This document shows, one piece after another, positions 11,474 through 24,134 of a stretch of DNA of 64,000 bases. Below the pieces are notes generated by a model. That model was given only the letters and a program-made list of their open reading frames with translations. It did no database searches and was not told where the DNA came from. Position numbers and translations under genes: made by a program. The DNA comes from Hyposmocoma kahamanoa. Lineage: Eukaryota; Arthropoda; Insecta; Lepidoptera; Cosmopterigidae. The stretch is from the NCBI RefSeq assembly GCF_003589595.1, contig NW_020653750.1:7486072-7550071 (forward strand), given 5' to 3'. How positions within the stretch are numbered: position 1 is the stretch's first letter; every line of letters begins with the position of its first letter.

Positions 11474-11962
11474 CATCGAATATATAACCAGAAATAGAGA
11501 CGAAATAAGGGCCATATATTCCTGGTAACACATTAGCGATACAGCTCTTATAAGTATCAACTCTCGTTTGCAATGAAATATAGACAGGCCAACTACTGAC
11601 CTGTGTGTATGTCTCCGTATATTCCAAAAAATATTCTGTATTTATTGTATTAAAGATAATATCTCTAACAATGCCGTGCTGTTATATTCGGTGGTATAGG
11701 AAAAACCACAAAACGTCTAATTACAAAACAAACGGAATCACATTTTATCGGTAATTAAATACGTAATTTTGCAATTTTCGTCCACTATAGCAAAGCTCAA
11801 GTTAACTGGTCGTTTTGAAGTGAAATAGTTGACGACACCCGTCAATTGTTTCGGACTTGGGCTAGCCAATCGAAGCGCAGTTGTCACAGTAATGATATGG
11901 CAGAATAGTTTTCAAACAAATTAAATGACATTTCGTCTCTATTTCTGGTTATATATTCGATG
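11474..11962. mobile_element. MITE family A, complete copy (hAT-type)
   Basis: This is a 489-bp element with terminal inverted repeats CATCGAATATATAACCAG and CTGGTTATATATTCGATG. It is flanked by an 8-bp duplication, TCCGAACT (11466-11473) and TTCGAACT (11963-11970), which differ at one base. There is no transposase. It lies in the opposite orientation to the copies at 8020 and 21225. Confidence 0.88.
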
Positions 11963-13698
11963 TTCGAACTGTTCTTCTAGGGTGTTGTCTGACGTACATT
12001 GTGTTATGGTATTGGAATCTATAACTAGGCTGTCGTAGTTGTTTTCGTTGAAGGTAATATTGATGATGCAAATTCGTTTCTTAAAATTATTTATTGGAAA
12101 ACTAAGTTGTTTCTTGCTACTAAAATAAGACTCAAACCGCTATTCGTGTAATTGTGTAACGTACAGCTGTCGATAATAATTATCCTTTCCTACGCTACAA
12201 GTAAGGTTACTTGAGATTGCTTTGCTACATTTATGGTTGGCTTGTCATTGTTCTCGACTATGTTTTCTTGTTACATGGCAAATATTTAAATATCTTATCT
12301 TGTATCTGTGTCAATACCATCGTAGTTCCCAAACGTATGGAATGATCTCAAAGCGATTTTTTTTATTTGGATGCCAATTTAATCGGAATGGTTCTTAGCT
12401 ATATTCAGCTGTTTAAAGATCATCAGCTCTTTTCCCAGTTACTGTAAGGATCTCTGTCATAAAATGAACATTTATCTTCCTACCACTTGCCCAATGGGCT
12501 TGAAATTTTGTATACCATGGACTTCGACGACAGTCGGTCTACAGACTACCCAACTCCTCAACTACATACTGTAGAACTATCGTGTTTGGGCTCATTGAAT
12601 TGATCGATGAGTTGTTAGCTTATAGACTGTTCATGTGTGATCGATTTTTATATTCATAATCATAACAAAACTAGCGATGTTATTTCACGAAAAAAATCCC
12701 AATAAATACCTGTTATTAAACTTACGTCCACATAAAGTTACTTACACAAATAGCAAAAATGGGTTTGTTAACAACAAAATTTAAAAATCTCTGTCCGTTC
12801 ATAGGTTCATTTTCTAAACCTCATCTGACTTTATTGAAATAATAAGCTCGTCTTAATCTATACCCAATGCATTGGAGTAAAGTTTTCAATTATCGTAAAA
12901 GGTCTTTCATATATGTAACAGACACAGAGCATAAATAATTAGCTAGAAGTTATTCAAATATTACTGTGACATACTATTTTACATTGGTTGTTATTAAAAT
13001 TTATCCAAATCACTATAGACGCGTTTAAACTTTTGCCAGAGGTCTACTCTTTGATTACGAAAAATCTTGCCAAGAGCTTCAAATGCCTTCATTTTGATAT
13101 TATGTAAATATGTAATAATGTAAATTTTATGTACAATAAGTGTACAAAGAATACAATTTTGTTTATAGTATATAGCTTCTAATATACGGAAATTTTTGGT
13201 TGTCATACTTTTGTATGAAATGGTACCTACTCTTCAAACAAATCGGATAACAATGAGTATTGTATAGCGTCTCGGTTAATTACGTCAAAAATATATTTTT
13301 ATTTGTTTCATTATATTTTCTGCACGAATATTACAATAAATGCTTAAATGTAAAATTTAAAAATAAAGCAAAACCCCTTCAAGGACAGTAACAGAGTTTA
13401 CCGTAAAATGAAAAATTCGAATATGGACAGTAAGGGGTATCCCGTTTCGATATATCGATCTTATAAAAACTACTACGGGCTTTATCGTGCGAATTCCAAG
13501 TGCTTTCTTTGTAGTTGCCGCCTACTACTTCTCCATAGAGCAGTATCAACAATGTACTGATACAATTAAATGATTTATTTGAGATACATTTGTGGACGTT
13601 ACACACACGTATTTAATATGTGCACACCTAGACAGTACAATGAATACCGACGTGTTTGTATGAGGTGATGTAAGACCGTACATATCAGTAGACTTGTG
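11963..13698. other. Unassigned intergenic DNA
   Basis: Nothing with convincing coding character. The piece near 12470-12600 ('cccaatgggcttgaaattttg') resembles a dispersed insect repeat. The rest is AT-rich. Confidence 0.4.
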
Positions 13699-14503
13699 CC
13701 TGACACTGTGTACAATCGGTCAACTGAACTAGGTCGGTCTTCTAGTTCATTTAGTTCATCTAGTTCCTTGGTTAGTTAGTTCGTCTTGTCCTTGCTCGGA
13801 CATTGAACTAACGCTCCAAACTAGTAATTTTATTGACATGAACTACTAGTACTACGGAATTCTAGTATTATAAGGTCAATCTACACTGTATTAAATATTT
13901 AAAAATACGATTTGTATGGAATCGGTACTATTTGATTTTCCTTCATATTTTACAGATTCCTTCATATTTTACAGATTTAAAGACTGTTATTCTAACTAAA
14001 TATCTTTTTTTTACAATAATATGAATTTTAGTTAGAATGGTGTGTTTAAATCAATATTTAGGTACAACTATTTCATATACTCGTACACGTAGGTTGATAT
14101 TATACTTACAGATACCTACCACACCTACCAAAAAGTTTGCATTATCTAGGTGTGCATGCTCCATCGTCGACCTCATCATCACTTTCCATCAGGTGAAATG
14201 GAGGTCAAATGCACACTTACATTAGAATAAAAAAAAAATTACTTTTTTGCAAGCTTGTATATATACATAATGTAGATACGTATTAGAGACTTAGAACGAG
14301 CTGGCAACGTTCAATCGTGCATCCCACTCGAACTTGTATTGAAAGTAGTGAAAGATCGCTATTTGTCCCCTCGCACCGTTCCTACTGAATAAAAGACAGG
14401 TGAACTATCAACGCAGACAGTTCCTAGTTCGTACTGAACTAAAAAGAACGATGAACTACTAAAACCGTCCAAGACGAACTAGTTCATGTCGGTCAGTGTC
14501 GGG
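13699..14503. mobile_element. Candidate TIR element with 'ACTAGTTC' subrepeats
   Basis: The ends CCTGACACTG (13699) and CAGTGTCGGG (14503) are inverted repeats. Inside both, related strings follow in inverted orientation (GTCAACTGAACTAG, GACGAACTAGTTCATG) with repeated AGTTC/GAACT words. The internal 600 bp is non-coding and includes a family H repeat piece. No clear target-site duplication is visible, so the boundaries are provisional. Confidence 0.55.
14130..14235 (+). repeat. Dispersed repeat family H fragment
   Basis: It shares 'tttccatcaggtgaaatgga' and 'ggtcaaatgcacactta' plus a poly-A run with copies at 26195-26400, 27435-27500, 31650-31775 and 34128-34170. It is the 3' tail of a widespread SINE-like element. 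Confidence 0.65.
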
Positions 14504-15076
14504 AATATATTCCTAATAGTTCGTAATTCATAAACTATACCTACATGTCAGTGCGTCGACAGCGACTGCCTTTTGTGGTTGTGTAGTTTGTTTTCGCGCT
14601 GGAAGTTTCTGACAGTAAAAAACTCAATTTTTTTTCTCTAAATGCATATTTTTTAGTAATTCAATAAACTAATAATGTGTACTGCGGAACCCCTATTCTA
14701 TAATAAATAATACTGAAACGTGTTTTCACACTTTAAATCAGGTTAGTTAGGTAGGTATTTTCTGCCATCTAGGTGAAATGAATTACTTAATTTTCGTTTA
14801 AATTTGATGAATAACTAAACGATACATACTGTGTACTATTAGTAATCAAAGTAATCAAAATCACCTCTCATACTACTTTCCAAACTCTGATTTAATTATT
14901 CAAATGGTAAATAAATAACCTTCATCACTGCTTAAATACAATCTAGTTTCAATTGTTTCTTTTTGAATTGTTAGTACATAATAACTTTTATTTGTCTTCT
15001 TATATTGCAAGGGTAACGCTATTTTACGGTGTACGCTATTTTAATGTATACATTTAGACTTTTTTTGCTGAAATAA

Positions 15077-15245
15077 ATCAAATAAAATCACTGTACTATT
15101 GTCATAGCCGTACTTACTTATGCACAAGAAACATTTGCAAGAACAGTTTGCAGTGCTGCTATGAATGTCGACGGGATCAGCCGTCAGTGATAAAGCGTAA
15201 TAATTATGTTGAATCAATATGGTCACTACGGCATAAAGAAAAGTA
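15077..15245 (-). repeat. Dispersed repeat family E, copy 1
   Basis: Its reverse complement matches 19366-19545, sharing 'cttgcaaatgtttcttgtgc', 'aagtacggctatgac' and 'ttatcactgacg'. It is non-coding. Confidence 0.65.
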
Positions 15246-15864
15246 GTGACTTTTGGTATGCGGTATTATTTCAGGACAGTCCATGAAGGGGATAAGTTAA
15301 AATAAAAACCGTAATTTACTGGAATTGACATCAAAAAAGACCTGCACAACATCATTCATTCCATTCGTTCACGAAAATTGTAAATGACAACGAAATTCTT
15401 GCATCCGACCGAAAAAGAATTAAGAGTACCTAAGGTTTTTGACAAAATTTCGTTTCAATTTCGTTTGTTAACGAAGTTTCGTTTTCAAGAAAGAGAGTAG
15501 ACCTCTGACTGTAAATGAATAATTTTCAGGTTACTTTTCTCTAACTAATTTCGTTGGCAATTTTTATTATTTAAGTAATATTTATAAGATTGAACCGCGA
15601 GTGAAGTAAGTGGTTCATATATAGATTCCTGAGCTTAGCGAGGGTTTCAAGACACGAGACGCAATACAACTTTGCTGCCGAGCGAAGGAAATGGTAGATG
15701 AAAGAAAAACAGTTGAACTATAAAATCTTTTTTAATGAAAAGAAAAAGTTTACCTTCGGATGCATTCTGGATGTACATTTCATCAACTTAATGTGAATAA
15801 ATATATGTCTCATAAATATATAACTAGAATATTGTTATATGCCTAATGTCCGGCACAATCCAAA

Positions 15865-16035
15865 CTAATATTATAAATGCATGTCACTCTGTCTGCTACG
15901 TTTTCAACCTGAACGAATTTTGATGAATTTAGGCCTAGAAATAGATGGGACTTAGGAGAAGGACATAGGCTACTTTTTGCCACTGACAAAAATAAATCTC
16001 AAAGAGGGTGAAATAAGTGATAAAAATTTGAATGG
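15865..16035 (+). repeat. Dispersed repeat fragment
   Basis: The 'actaatattataaatgcatg ... gtctgctacgttttcaacctgaacga ... ggacataggctactttttgc' layout is the familiar shape of a non-autonomous insect repeat (possibly Helitron- or RTE-derived). It is recognised by shape only. Confidence 0.4.
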
Positions 16036-16454
16036 AGAACCAATAAAACTATGAAAATTAGTATAGTACGTTACTCTTGAAGTATTTGTTCTACGCATAC
16101 GAAGTTGCAGGCACCAACTTTTTTTTTATTGTCAAATTACATACAACCCGTGTTTCCACTATTAAATTAATTATGTAAGTATGTTTTTATCAAAAATTCT
16201 TTAAGGTTGACTGTAATTTTTTAATATTATAATCTTTTAACTACCATGATATCTATTTTTTTGTGAAAATACTACTTCTTCTTAAGGGGGAGAGACCCAC
16301 CTAGTGAAGGTCGACAGTCAGCTCAGCATCTTCATTTCTGGCGAGGCTGAACAGTTGGGCGGCACTCGCTATCCCAGTCTACTCTCGTATGTTCCTCAGC
16401 CACGACTTTTTCCTACGACCAGCTTTCCTTTTGAAAATACTTCATTAGTTTGTT

Positions 16455-16684
16455 ATTATTACGGTCATTCTCGGATCAGTGTTCACTACCTAATTTTCAT
16501 GGCAATTTTTATTATTTAAGTAATCGATTTTTTTATCGTGCAATAATATTTAATATATTCGAGTATTGTATCGTGAAATGTTATTTAATAATTAAATAAA
16601 AAAATAAATACTTGATTATTTAAGTGATACAAATAGCCTCAGATATTAAGTAGTGCACACTAGTCCGAGAATGACCGATTATTG
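16455..16684. mobile_element. Short palindromic MITE
   Basis: The ends are inverted repeats of about 35 bp containing CGGTCATTCTCGGA at the left and TCCGAGAATGACCG at the right. They bracket about 160 bp of very AT-rich DNA. The outer limit is ambiguous by one or two bases, and no target-site duplication is certain. Confidence 0.65.
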
Positions 16685-17375
16685 ATACAAAAGTTCAAAC
16701 AAACACTAAAAAAAATTCCTTCGACCGGACTGGTCCGCTCTGTCAACTACCAATTTCTCTGGCTTATTGTGAGTCTTTGTATTGGGTTGAAATAGCTTTT
16801 TCTCCTCACTAGCTGGGAAAGGCTTTCTTTCTCATTAGAAACCTGCGCGCAAAAACATTTTTGCACGCTAGCGTGGAAAAGGTTTTTGAAATTCTAACTT
16901 GACGATGGACTGTGGTAAACCTAACTTTTTCATTCGATGAAAAAAAAAAAAAAGATAGTGGCACGTTCAATTAAGCGATTTGTTGTATGTACATTACTCA
17001 TTTGTGTAACATAAATCCGTTGGTATTTTTTATTCTTATTATTGTTGACATTACATTGAGAATAATAACTAATTGTTTTTATTAAATTATTTTAACTCGT
17101 CGAAGAACTAAAATAATTTCAATATTCACATAATCACACAAAATAAAAATACAAGCAAGAATAAAACTTGATGAGGTGTAAATTCAGAATGCATTCGAAG
17201 ATAAACTTTTCTTTTTATTAAAAAATATTTTATAGTTCAACTGTTATCTCTCATCTACCATTTCCCTCGCTATAGTGAGGTGAAAAGTTGTGTGTTTCGC
17301 TCGGCAGCAAAGTTGTTTTGCGTCTCGTACCTTGAAACTCTTGCTAAGCTCAGGAATCTATATATCGTCACTGGA

Positions 17376-18160
17376 AAGCGATAATGCTGTAACACTGAAA
17401 AACTCAACTTTTCACTGGCACCAAAACAAAAATTGCAAAAACCAAAAAAAATCATAGCTCTGAAACGGTTCGAGATTTTTGTGCCAAATTTAGCAAATAA
17501 ACCCATAAAAAATAGGACTTCTTAACGATAAACTCGGATTTGAAATAGTTCTACTCATAATGACGATCATGTGGGTTACGACAATTTTATTTTCAAATTT
17601 TAACCCCAAAGAATGCTGTAACTTACAAGTTAATTTGTATGACGTTGCGACTAATGCCGTCAATTTACGGTATTTTAAGAGTGATGTAAATGAATTAGAG
17701 CTCCTTTTTTGGTCACACATTTTTGGTCTTTAAATGTTAACTTCTTGAAGATGTACGAAATTCGATACTGCTGTAAGAGTATTTTTTAAACCAAAGCAGG
17801 TAACATTAAAATGGTGTTAGTGAAAATCACATGCAATGTACATGGCTTTTAAAATGTTTATTATTAAAAAGAACCACTATTTGTGAAAAAGACTTTGGTC
17901 ACAATGAGTACAATGAAACAAATCGAATTATAATTGGAGATTTAACACAATAAAACAAAATCATTGACACTTTGTGTGCCATATTACATCGTTCTTAGAA
18001 CTGATGAATTATAAATCCCTTAATTCCATAAAAAATAGTAATCAACAACTCTTACTCTTGACTATTAGTTTTTCATTTTCTGTTCTTATATTTTTCTATT
18101 TTAGTTTATTGCCTGATACCTACAAGGAAAAATTATCTACATGTTAAAGAATTATAACAT
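17376..18160. other. Unassigned AT-rich DNA
   Basis: There are no recognisable genes. Minus-strand open frames at 17270-17720 look like chance. Confidence 0.4.
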
Positions 18161-18166
18161 GTTACA

Positions 18167-18320
18167 TTGACTTACAAATAAATGGAGGACAGGTCTAATA
18201 CAAAAACCACGAAAAAAATGTCCCAAGTCAACCTATTTAAACCTAGTGACATGTAAAGGAATATGAAAAAGCGAAAACGTTGAATTTAAATTGTAATGTC
18301 ATTGCAGAACTGCTAATTTT
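18167..18320 (+). mobile_element. MITE family C, partial copy
   Basis: It starts with ACATTGACTTACAAATAAAT and follows the reverse-complemented right half of the complete family C element at 46833-47060, including 'gtctaatacaaaaaccacga' and 'aatgtcccaagtc'. It is broken internally. Confidence 0.65.
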
Positions 18321-18639
18321 GCTTTGCAACAATTGAAAGGCGCCAAAAACACCATATTCAGCTTCCACTGGAAATTTACCAAAATGCACCATATGTAGCT
18401 TCTAGTGAAAACTACTTGAACACAGGTATAATGGAGTAGCCTTTATTATTTATAAATAAATTTTATACGTAAATGTTGAATTTTATACAATGCCATTTAT
18501 TACGAGCTAGGGTGTCTGACTTCTTTTTCTTGAGTTTCGAGAATTCTCGAATCCGATTTCTCGAGTTATTCGAGAATTTTTTTTAAAAACCGTAAAAAAT
18601 CAGCTCAACCAACTATAAAACTAAATGTGAACTTTTCGA

Positions 18640-18965
18640 AAGTTGTTTTGGCCTGGGTGTTCTGAGTTATGCCACGGAATAAATTCCATCGTTCTTGATC
18701 CCAGGTTTGATTCCCAGTAGAACCAATTTGGGAAATGAACTTTTGTAAATTGGTTCTCCTCTGGGATTTTGTTGCTCTGATACTCATGGGGAGTATGTAC
18801 AGAGAGTTCCCTAGTTTCAGACCAGGAGATTGTCTTACAATAGAATACCAAGACCAGAACGATTTAGAAAAGTTAATTTGTTAAATTGATCCTACCGGTA
18901 TCGAACCCAGGAACTCCTCATCCAGTGCCCACAGTGCAAACCGTTAGGCTATCAAGGTTGTACTA
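18640..18965 (-). repeat. tRNA-headed SINE, second type
   Basis: Reading the minus strand, a tRNA-like head has an A-box-like TAGCCTAACGGTTTGCA and a B-box-like GGGTTCGATACC at about 18895-18950. A body with 'agttccctagtttcagacc' follows, which is also seen near 48540-48620. Pol III promoter boxes are inferred from these motifs. Confidence 0.6.
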
Positions 18966-19365
18966 TTTGTATTATTATGCATTGTTTGCATGTGAAAGCT
19001 ACAAATTGCTTAAACTTTTAAAAAATCCTATTTAATTTGCACTGTCAGTCTGCTTAAATTATCTTCTTTGTTTCTTACGTTGATATAATTTGTCATTCAT
19101 CTAACTTTTGATTTTTAATGCAATTTGGCGGTGTAAGATGTTCTCTGTTAATACTTGTCACTTTCTTCTGAACTCCAACCTATTTTCCTGGATAAATTCC
19201 TGTATTCTCTCCTTTCTATGCACAGTTCACTCATTGATGTAATACCAAAGCTTTAATATTATGGTCTTTTATCAAGCTTGCAACAGTTCTGGTTTCCTTT
19301 CTTTTCTTACCATTTCCTTAACCCGTTCGTGCATAGTACTGAAATTATACTGCGCTCAAAAACGT

Positions 19366-19545
19366 CACCACTTTTCTATATGCCGTCTGTAGTGCTTACA
19401 TTGATTCAATATAATTATTACGGTTTATCACTGACGACGGTTGATTCCGTCAACAGGCATAGTCGTACTAATCATAGTTCTTGCAAATGTTTCTTGTGCA
19501 TGAAAAAGTACGGCTATGACGGTAGTAGGATATTTGCCGTTGTGA
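19366..19545 (+). repeat. Dispersed repeat family E, copy 2
   Basis: This is the inverted counterpart of 15077-15245, sharing the 'cttgcaaatgtttcttgtgc' block. It is non-coding. Confidence 0.65.
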
Positions 19546-19622
19546 GATAATTACAAAATTAAAATGCGCGATATTGATTGCGCAAGAGAAACACTTAGGT
19601 ACCAATTAATAATAAAAATTAT

Positions 19623-19765
19623 AATAACGCACACACTCAACATTGCCCCGCATTAGGGAAACCCTGTGTCGCGGGTGCCATAGACACACATATAGACAAC
19701 CACAAATTACACCCAAACTCATTAGAGAAATAAATGTAGGCCATACACATATTTCTCCCGAAAAA
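19623..19765 (-). repeat. tRNA-derived SINE (type 1), head missing
   Basis: It contains the SINE body ('gacaaccacaaattacaccc', 'gagaaataaatgtaggcc') and stops at 'tttctcccg', before the tRNA-like head. Confidence 0.8.
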
Positions 19766-20289
19766 CCTAAAAAAATACTTTCGGGATTATGGAAGTTCAT
19801 GCAAACGTTATTTCGGGCAAATGTATTTTCGGTCTTCTGATTCGTAACCCCGAGCCGTAGAAAGAGTACAACAATATTTGAAAGTATTACTAACATGTAT
19901 TAATTAAAATATTAAAATATTTTATAAATATTTTAATAATAACATTAGCATCAAAGGGACTCTATGAAATTTTTGTTCTAAATATTTCAAACGCTTGTGT
20001 TTCAAACAATTGAAATTTGACGTGTTGGGCCTCGTTCAGTCTTTTACGCAAGCAATGAGTCGGAAAGAGACAGTTAACTATTTGATTATTTTGATTGCTT
20101 TTGTAAATTATATTTACGATTAATTTAAATATAAATTAAATACTATATATACTAGTGCATAAAATAACACTTTTAAATGATAACTATGATAACACAATGT
20201 AGTACTTACTGTAAATATGATATACCATCCTGTTTCTTCGCTTTAGTTGAGTAATTTTTACAAGGTTTTACTACACAATACGGCATCAT

Positions 20290-20438
20290 TGACAAGCGCG
20301 CTGTCAGTCGAACAAACGAAAACTAAAGCGTGATTGACGCTCTGTATACGATTTTAACGCCCTGTAAGTTCGGACACTTTTTAGCGCGGACCCGACGTCC
20401 ATTTATATGTAAGTCAATGACGTGTTAGTATAAATTCA
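20290..20438 (-). mobile_element. MITE family C, partial copy
   Basis: It matches the left half of 46833-47060 in inverted orientation. Shared blocks include 'gtatacgattttaacgcc', 'tttttagcgcggacccgacg' and the terminus TGTAAGTCAATG. Confidence 0.7.
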
Positions 20439-21105
20439 ATAATAATTAAACCATCCCTAATTCTCGTAGCCACTACGAAATAGAAACAATATAATAAAAA
20501 TATAGAAACATTTTATCATGATTATAATTTAAATTAAAATCAAACAATATTCATCCATTAAGCAGACTTCAAAATTAAAAAAAATATTAAAATTAAACCT
20601 TCTAAATAGTGTCGTAATTCTTTGTCATATTCCGTGAACTGCAATCCAGTTGTACATCATTGATATTTTCAGGTGGTAACTAGTCAATTGAAGGTTAGGT
20701 TCGGGAACTGCAACCAGTTTCTGCATTATTAATTTTTTTGGAAGCACACATATTCTATGATCATTTCAGTAGATACTTGTATACTTATATAAATTTTTCT
20801 CGGGGTTTCTAAACGTGGGCGTCAGATCATAAACTTTTGTAGAGACTAGTTTTCAGTTTGGCGTGTTGCATATCTTTTGGTGACATATCACGGAGCTTCT
20901 TGATGCAGTTTGTGGCACTGAATCTGGTTAAATTATTCTCGGTGGAAGATTGTTGCACATTGGATTAGATTACAATTTATTAGAACCGTCTGATGGCCGT
21001 AGTAATTTGTTATTTAAATTTAAAGTCTTAGATTGTTTTGATCTAGTAGCATAGCGTTCGTCGACATTTTCTTCTTTTCTGTGACATAATTTGTGTTTTT
21101 ATATT

Positions 21106-21115
21106 NNNNNNNNNN
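21106..21115. other. Assembly gap (10 N)
   Basis: Ten consecutive N. The true length is unknown. Confidence 1.
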
Positions 21116-21224
21116 CACAGAAACCATTTGAAAAAAGTTTCATTCGAAAACCTCAAACCATGAAGATTCTATGAAAATTCAAAGAACCTATTGCAATAAA
21201 ACGGCAATTTCATACATTAACCCC

Positions 21225-21721
21225 TATATAACCAGAAATAGCGACGAAATGTAATTTAATTTGTTTGAAAACTAATCTGCCAAATCATTACTGTGATAAC
21301 TGCGCTCCGATTGGCCAGCCCGAATTCGAAACAATTGGCGGGTGTCGTCAATTGTTTCATTTCAGTTTAACTTGACCTTTGCTATAATGGACGATAATTG
21401 CAAAATTACATATTAATTACCAATGAAATGTGATTCCGTTTGTTTTGTAATTAGATGTTTTGCTGTTTTTCCTACACCACCGAATAGAAGAGCCCCCATT
21501 ATTAGAGATATTATCTTCGTTACAATAAATACAGAATATTTTTGGTATATACAGAGACGTACACAGGTCAATTGTTGGCGCGGTACTGTTTGTTTTTTAA
21601 TTTGTGATTTCAGCGCAAACGAGAGCTAATATTTAAAAGTGATATAATGCCCATTTACCTGATGAGTTGCCAGGGATGGATAGTCCTTTTTTCGTCTCTA
21701 TTTCTGGTTATATACTCGACG
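21225..21721. mobile_element. MITE family A, nearly complete copy
   Basis: It runs from TATATAACCAGAAATAGCGA to CTGGTTATATACTCGACG. The first few bases of the left terminal repeat differ or are lost. No target-site duplication is seen. The interior matches the 11474 and 37571 copies. Confidence 0.85.
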
Positions 21722-22105
21722 CCCTAAAATAAATGGCTCGCAGTGTCCTGTAAAATATAGCAATAACCCTGTTAATTGCGGGTCGTAGATGCCATTTTCT
21801 TTGCTAACTGTTTAAAAAGGGGAACGCCATGTTTTGTTTTGGTGATAAACAAATTATTTAAAAAAATAAGGTGGTGAATAATTCACTTTATTAAGAGTTA
21901 AAAGGGCTTGAATATAAAAGTATTGATATCTACAAAGAAGTTTTTCTCGATTTTACAAATTAAAATTTTCAACAAGGTTTTCAACAACAACAATATAATT
22001 TAGAGGTGTTTTGTAGAAAGGGTGAAAGCGCCATTTCCATAAATTTTTCAAGGGGTTTTATTTTAGTTTTTCATAACAGTTTTAAAATATTGACGACCTA
22101 TTTTA

Positions 22106-22632
22106 ATAGTAGTTTATGTGACTGTTACTTAATGAAAGGCATTAAAATACAAGGGTGGGACATCACACGAGTGTTTTAATGCCTAATTATGTACAGTTAC
22201 ATACGCTGCTTTATCTATACACATATTATATGCTCTCTGTGATGTGGTCAGGCACCGCATGTTACGAATGGCGAAATGGCGGCAAATGAATACTTTTGCC
22301 ACGCATGTCACACAACCGTAGTTTTTATTTAATTCGTACACAAACCATCATATAGTTGGATATTCAGTAACGTGTGAAATTTGTCAAAATTGTTTGCTAT
22401 TGACATTTCATTTTGAATAAAACTTTATCTCGACGTTTTGTGTTTCAGAGATGTTCGAAATTTGAATGTAATAATAACATCGAATTCGATGTTATTATGA
22501 AACAATAATAACATTTTCACAGATAAGAAATTTGTTCTAACAAAACAGTTTATCTTTATGCTGGTGGTAATTTGCGGTTTTTGAACACATTATAGAGGGT
22601 TTATGATATGTGTGTAGATAAATACATTTTTA
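22106..22632 (+). repeat. Dispersed repeat family F, uninterrupted copy
   Basis: It matches 33391-33481 plus 34577-35030. Shared blocks include 'agtttatgtgactgttac', 'ggcgaaatggcggcaaat' and 'gagggtttatgatatgtgtg'. At the position of the insertion in the other copy it has an intact 'ctatacacatattat'. It is non-coding. Confidence 0.8.
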
Positions 22633-23625
22633 TAACTTTAACTTAATTAAAACCAAACTGAAATTGTAAAACAGGACATAATTATTTAAAAAAGTCGTTA
22701 AAACCTCAAACATGCTCCCCTGAAAATGTTTTCGAAATGGCGCTGTCGCTCTTTCTACAAAACACCGACAATAAGGAAATGACGTATTTTAGTATACCAG
22801 TTTCAAAATCGCATACCTATAATCGTTTTTGATTCAAAAATTATTTTTTCTAACTACCATACTTTTAATTTACCACAGATCATATTCCAATTTACGCTAC
22901 ATACATACGACAATATAAAACGTATTTAAAAAAAATTCTTCCATTTCCAATTTAATAAAATTGTCAAACGTATCAGCTAAACACATATCATTTGTATATT
23001 TATTAATGGCATACCACCTGTTACTCTGTGACTAAGTTCACTGTACAAACAAATGACTCTTCATATTTACTCAGCCGTTTTGAAAACCAAATTAAGTAAT
23101 AGATTAAAATAGAATTTTCTATTATACCGACAACTGCCACGAGGAAAGGCCTTATGTTTGCAAAACAGGGATATTTCTTTGGTCTATTAAGTTACCGGCG
23201 GAAAAAGTTACAATTTTTATGATAATTGGTAGATAATTAATTGGTAACTGGTTTGACCTGTTTGTTAACAATCAGGGCATAAAATCAATAACAAAAAAAT
23301 CTTATTTTACTAGCTACTATAATTTTGATAGTTGGCATAAAAACAATTTTTTTCCTCTTTGTTTTTCCTGTAGTGGTACTTTTTTAAATTCAATCAACAT
23401 ATTTAAGACAAAATGTTCTATCATAGTAACACGTTTGTTATTGGTAATGTGTCAATTACTGGGTGTTCATTATTGGTGAATGTCGATTAATAGTTAGTTC
23501 ATTAGTGGATTGTTGGTGTTCATTACTGGAGATGCACAGAAATTCCAGTTTGGGTTTTTTTTTCTAATTATAATAGCTTTTTTATGAAACGTATTACAAC
23601 ATACACTTTATTAAGAATTAATAAT
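22633..23625. other. Unassigned AT-rich DNA
   Basis: I see no gene or clear element here. Confidence 0.4.
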
Positions 23626-23627
23626 AA

Positions 23628-23837
23628 TAACAATAATAACGCACACACTCATAACGGCGCACAAGGGAAACCCAGTGTCGCAGGTGACATGGACACACAT
23701 GTAGACAACCACAAATTACACCCAAACTCACGAGAGAAATAAATGTAGACCATAAAAATATTTCTCCCGGCCCGGGAATCGAAGCCGGGACCCCTGCGTG
23801 GCATTCTAGCATGGTAACCGTTAGGTCACGGAGATAG
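23628..23837 (-). repeat. tRNA-derived SINE (type 1)
   Basis: The body and head are both present. On the minus strand the head reads through a B-box-like GGCTTCGATTCCCGG (one base off the perfect box in the other copies) and an A-box-like region. Confidence 0.85.
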
Positions 23838-24063
23838 CTAAATTAGCAGTGGATTATATTATCTGTCAAGTAAACTAATCACTATATCAATACGTTTAAA
23901 AACAAAAAATATTTCAATTTTGTAAGTTGACTTTTGACAAGCTTTTGAAAGTGCGTCCTACACTTTCCTTAAAATTTCGATCATTAGTACCATCATCCTA
24001 AGAAAATCAAAAACAAAAAGCCTTAATTATTAATGGTAAGATCAAAAAGTAAGAAAAATTCCT

Positions 24064-24134
24064 ACGTTCCGGCTTGATTCGAACCAGCGCCTTCAGCATA
24101 CCGTGCCTGATGCTCTCCCAACTGAGTTACGAAA
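24064..24134 (-). repeat. tRNA-like sequence (pseudo-tRNA or SINE head)
   Basis: The minus strand reads GTAACTCAGTTGGGAGAGCA (A box) and GGTTCGAATCAAG (B box) at tRNA spacing. The anticodon stem-loop pairs poorly and the loop is too long, so it is probably not a functional tRNA. Confidence 0.4.

Larger units (their letters stand above)
15617..17366. repeat. Long inverted repeat (arms 15617-15770 and 17185-17366)
   Basis: The left arm contains 'atagattcctgagcttagcg', 'gagacgcaatacaactttgc' and 'ggaaatggtagatga'. The right arm contains the reverse complements in the opposite order, with about 30 extra bp. The arms are 1.4 kb apart. They may be two opposed insertions of one repeat or the arms of a foldback element. 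A diverged fragment occurs again near 43670-43755. Confidence 0.7.

Noticed and set aside
24064..24134. Functional tRNA on the minus strand
   Set aside because: The boxes are good but the anticodon arm and T-arm sequence do not form a standard cloverleaf.
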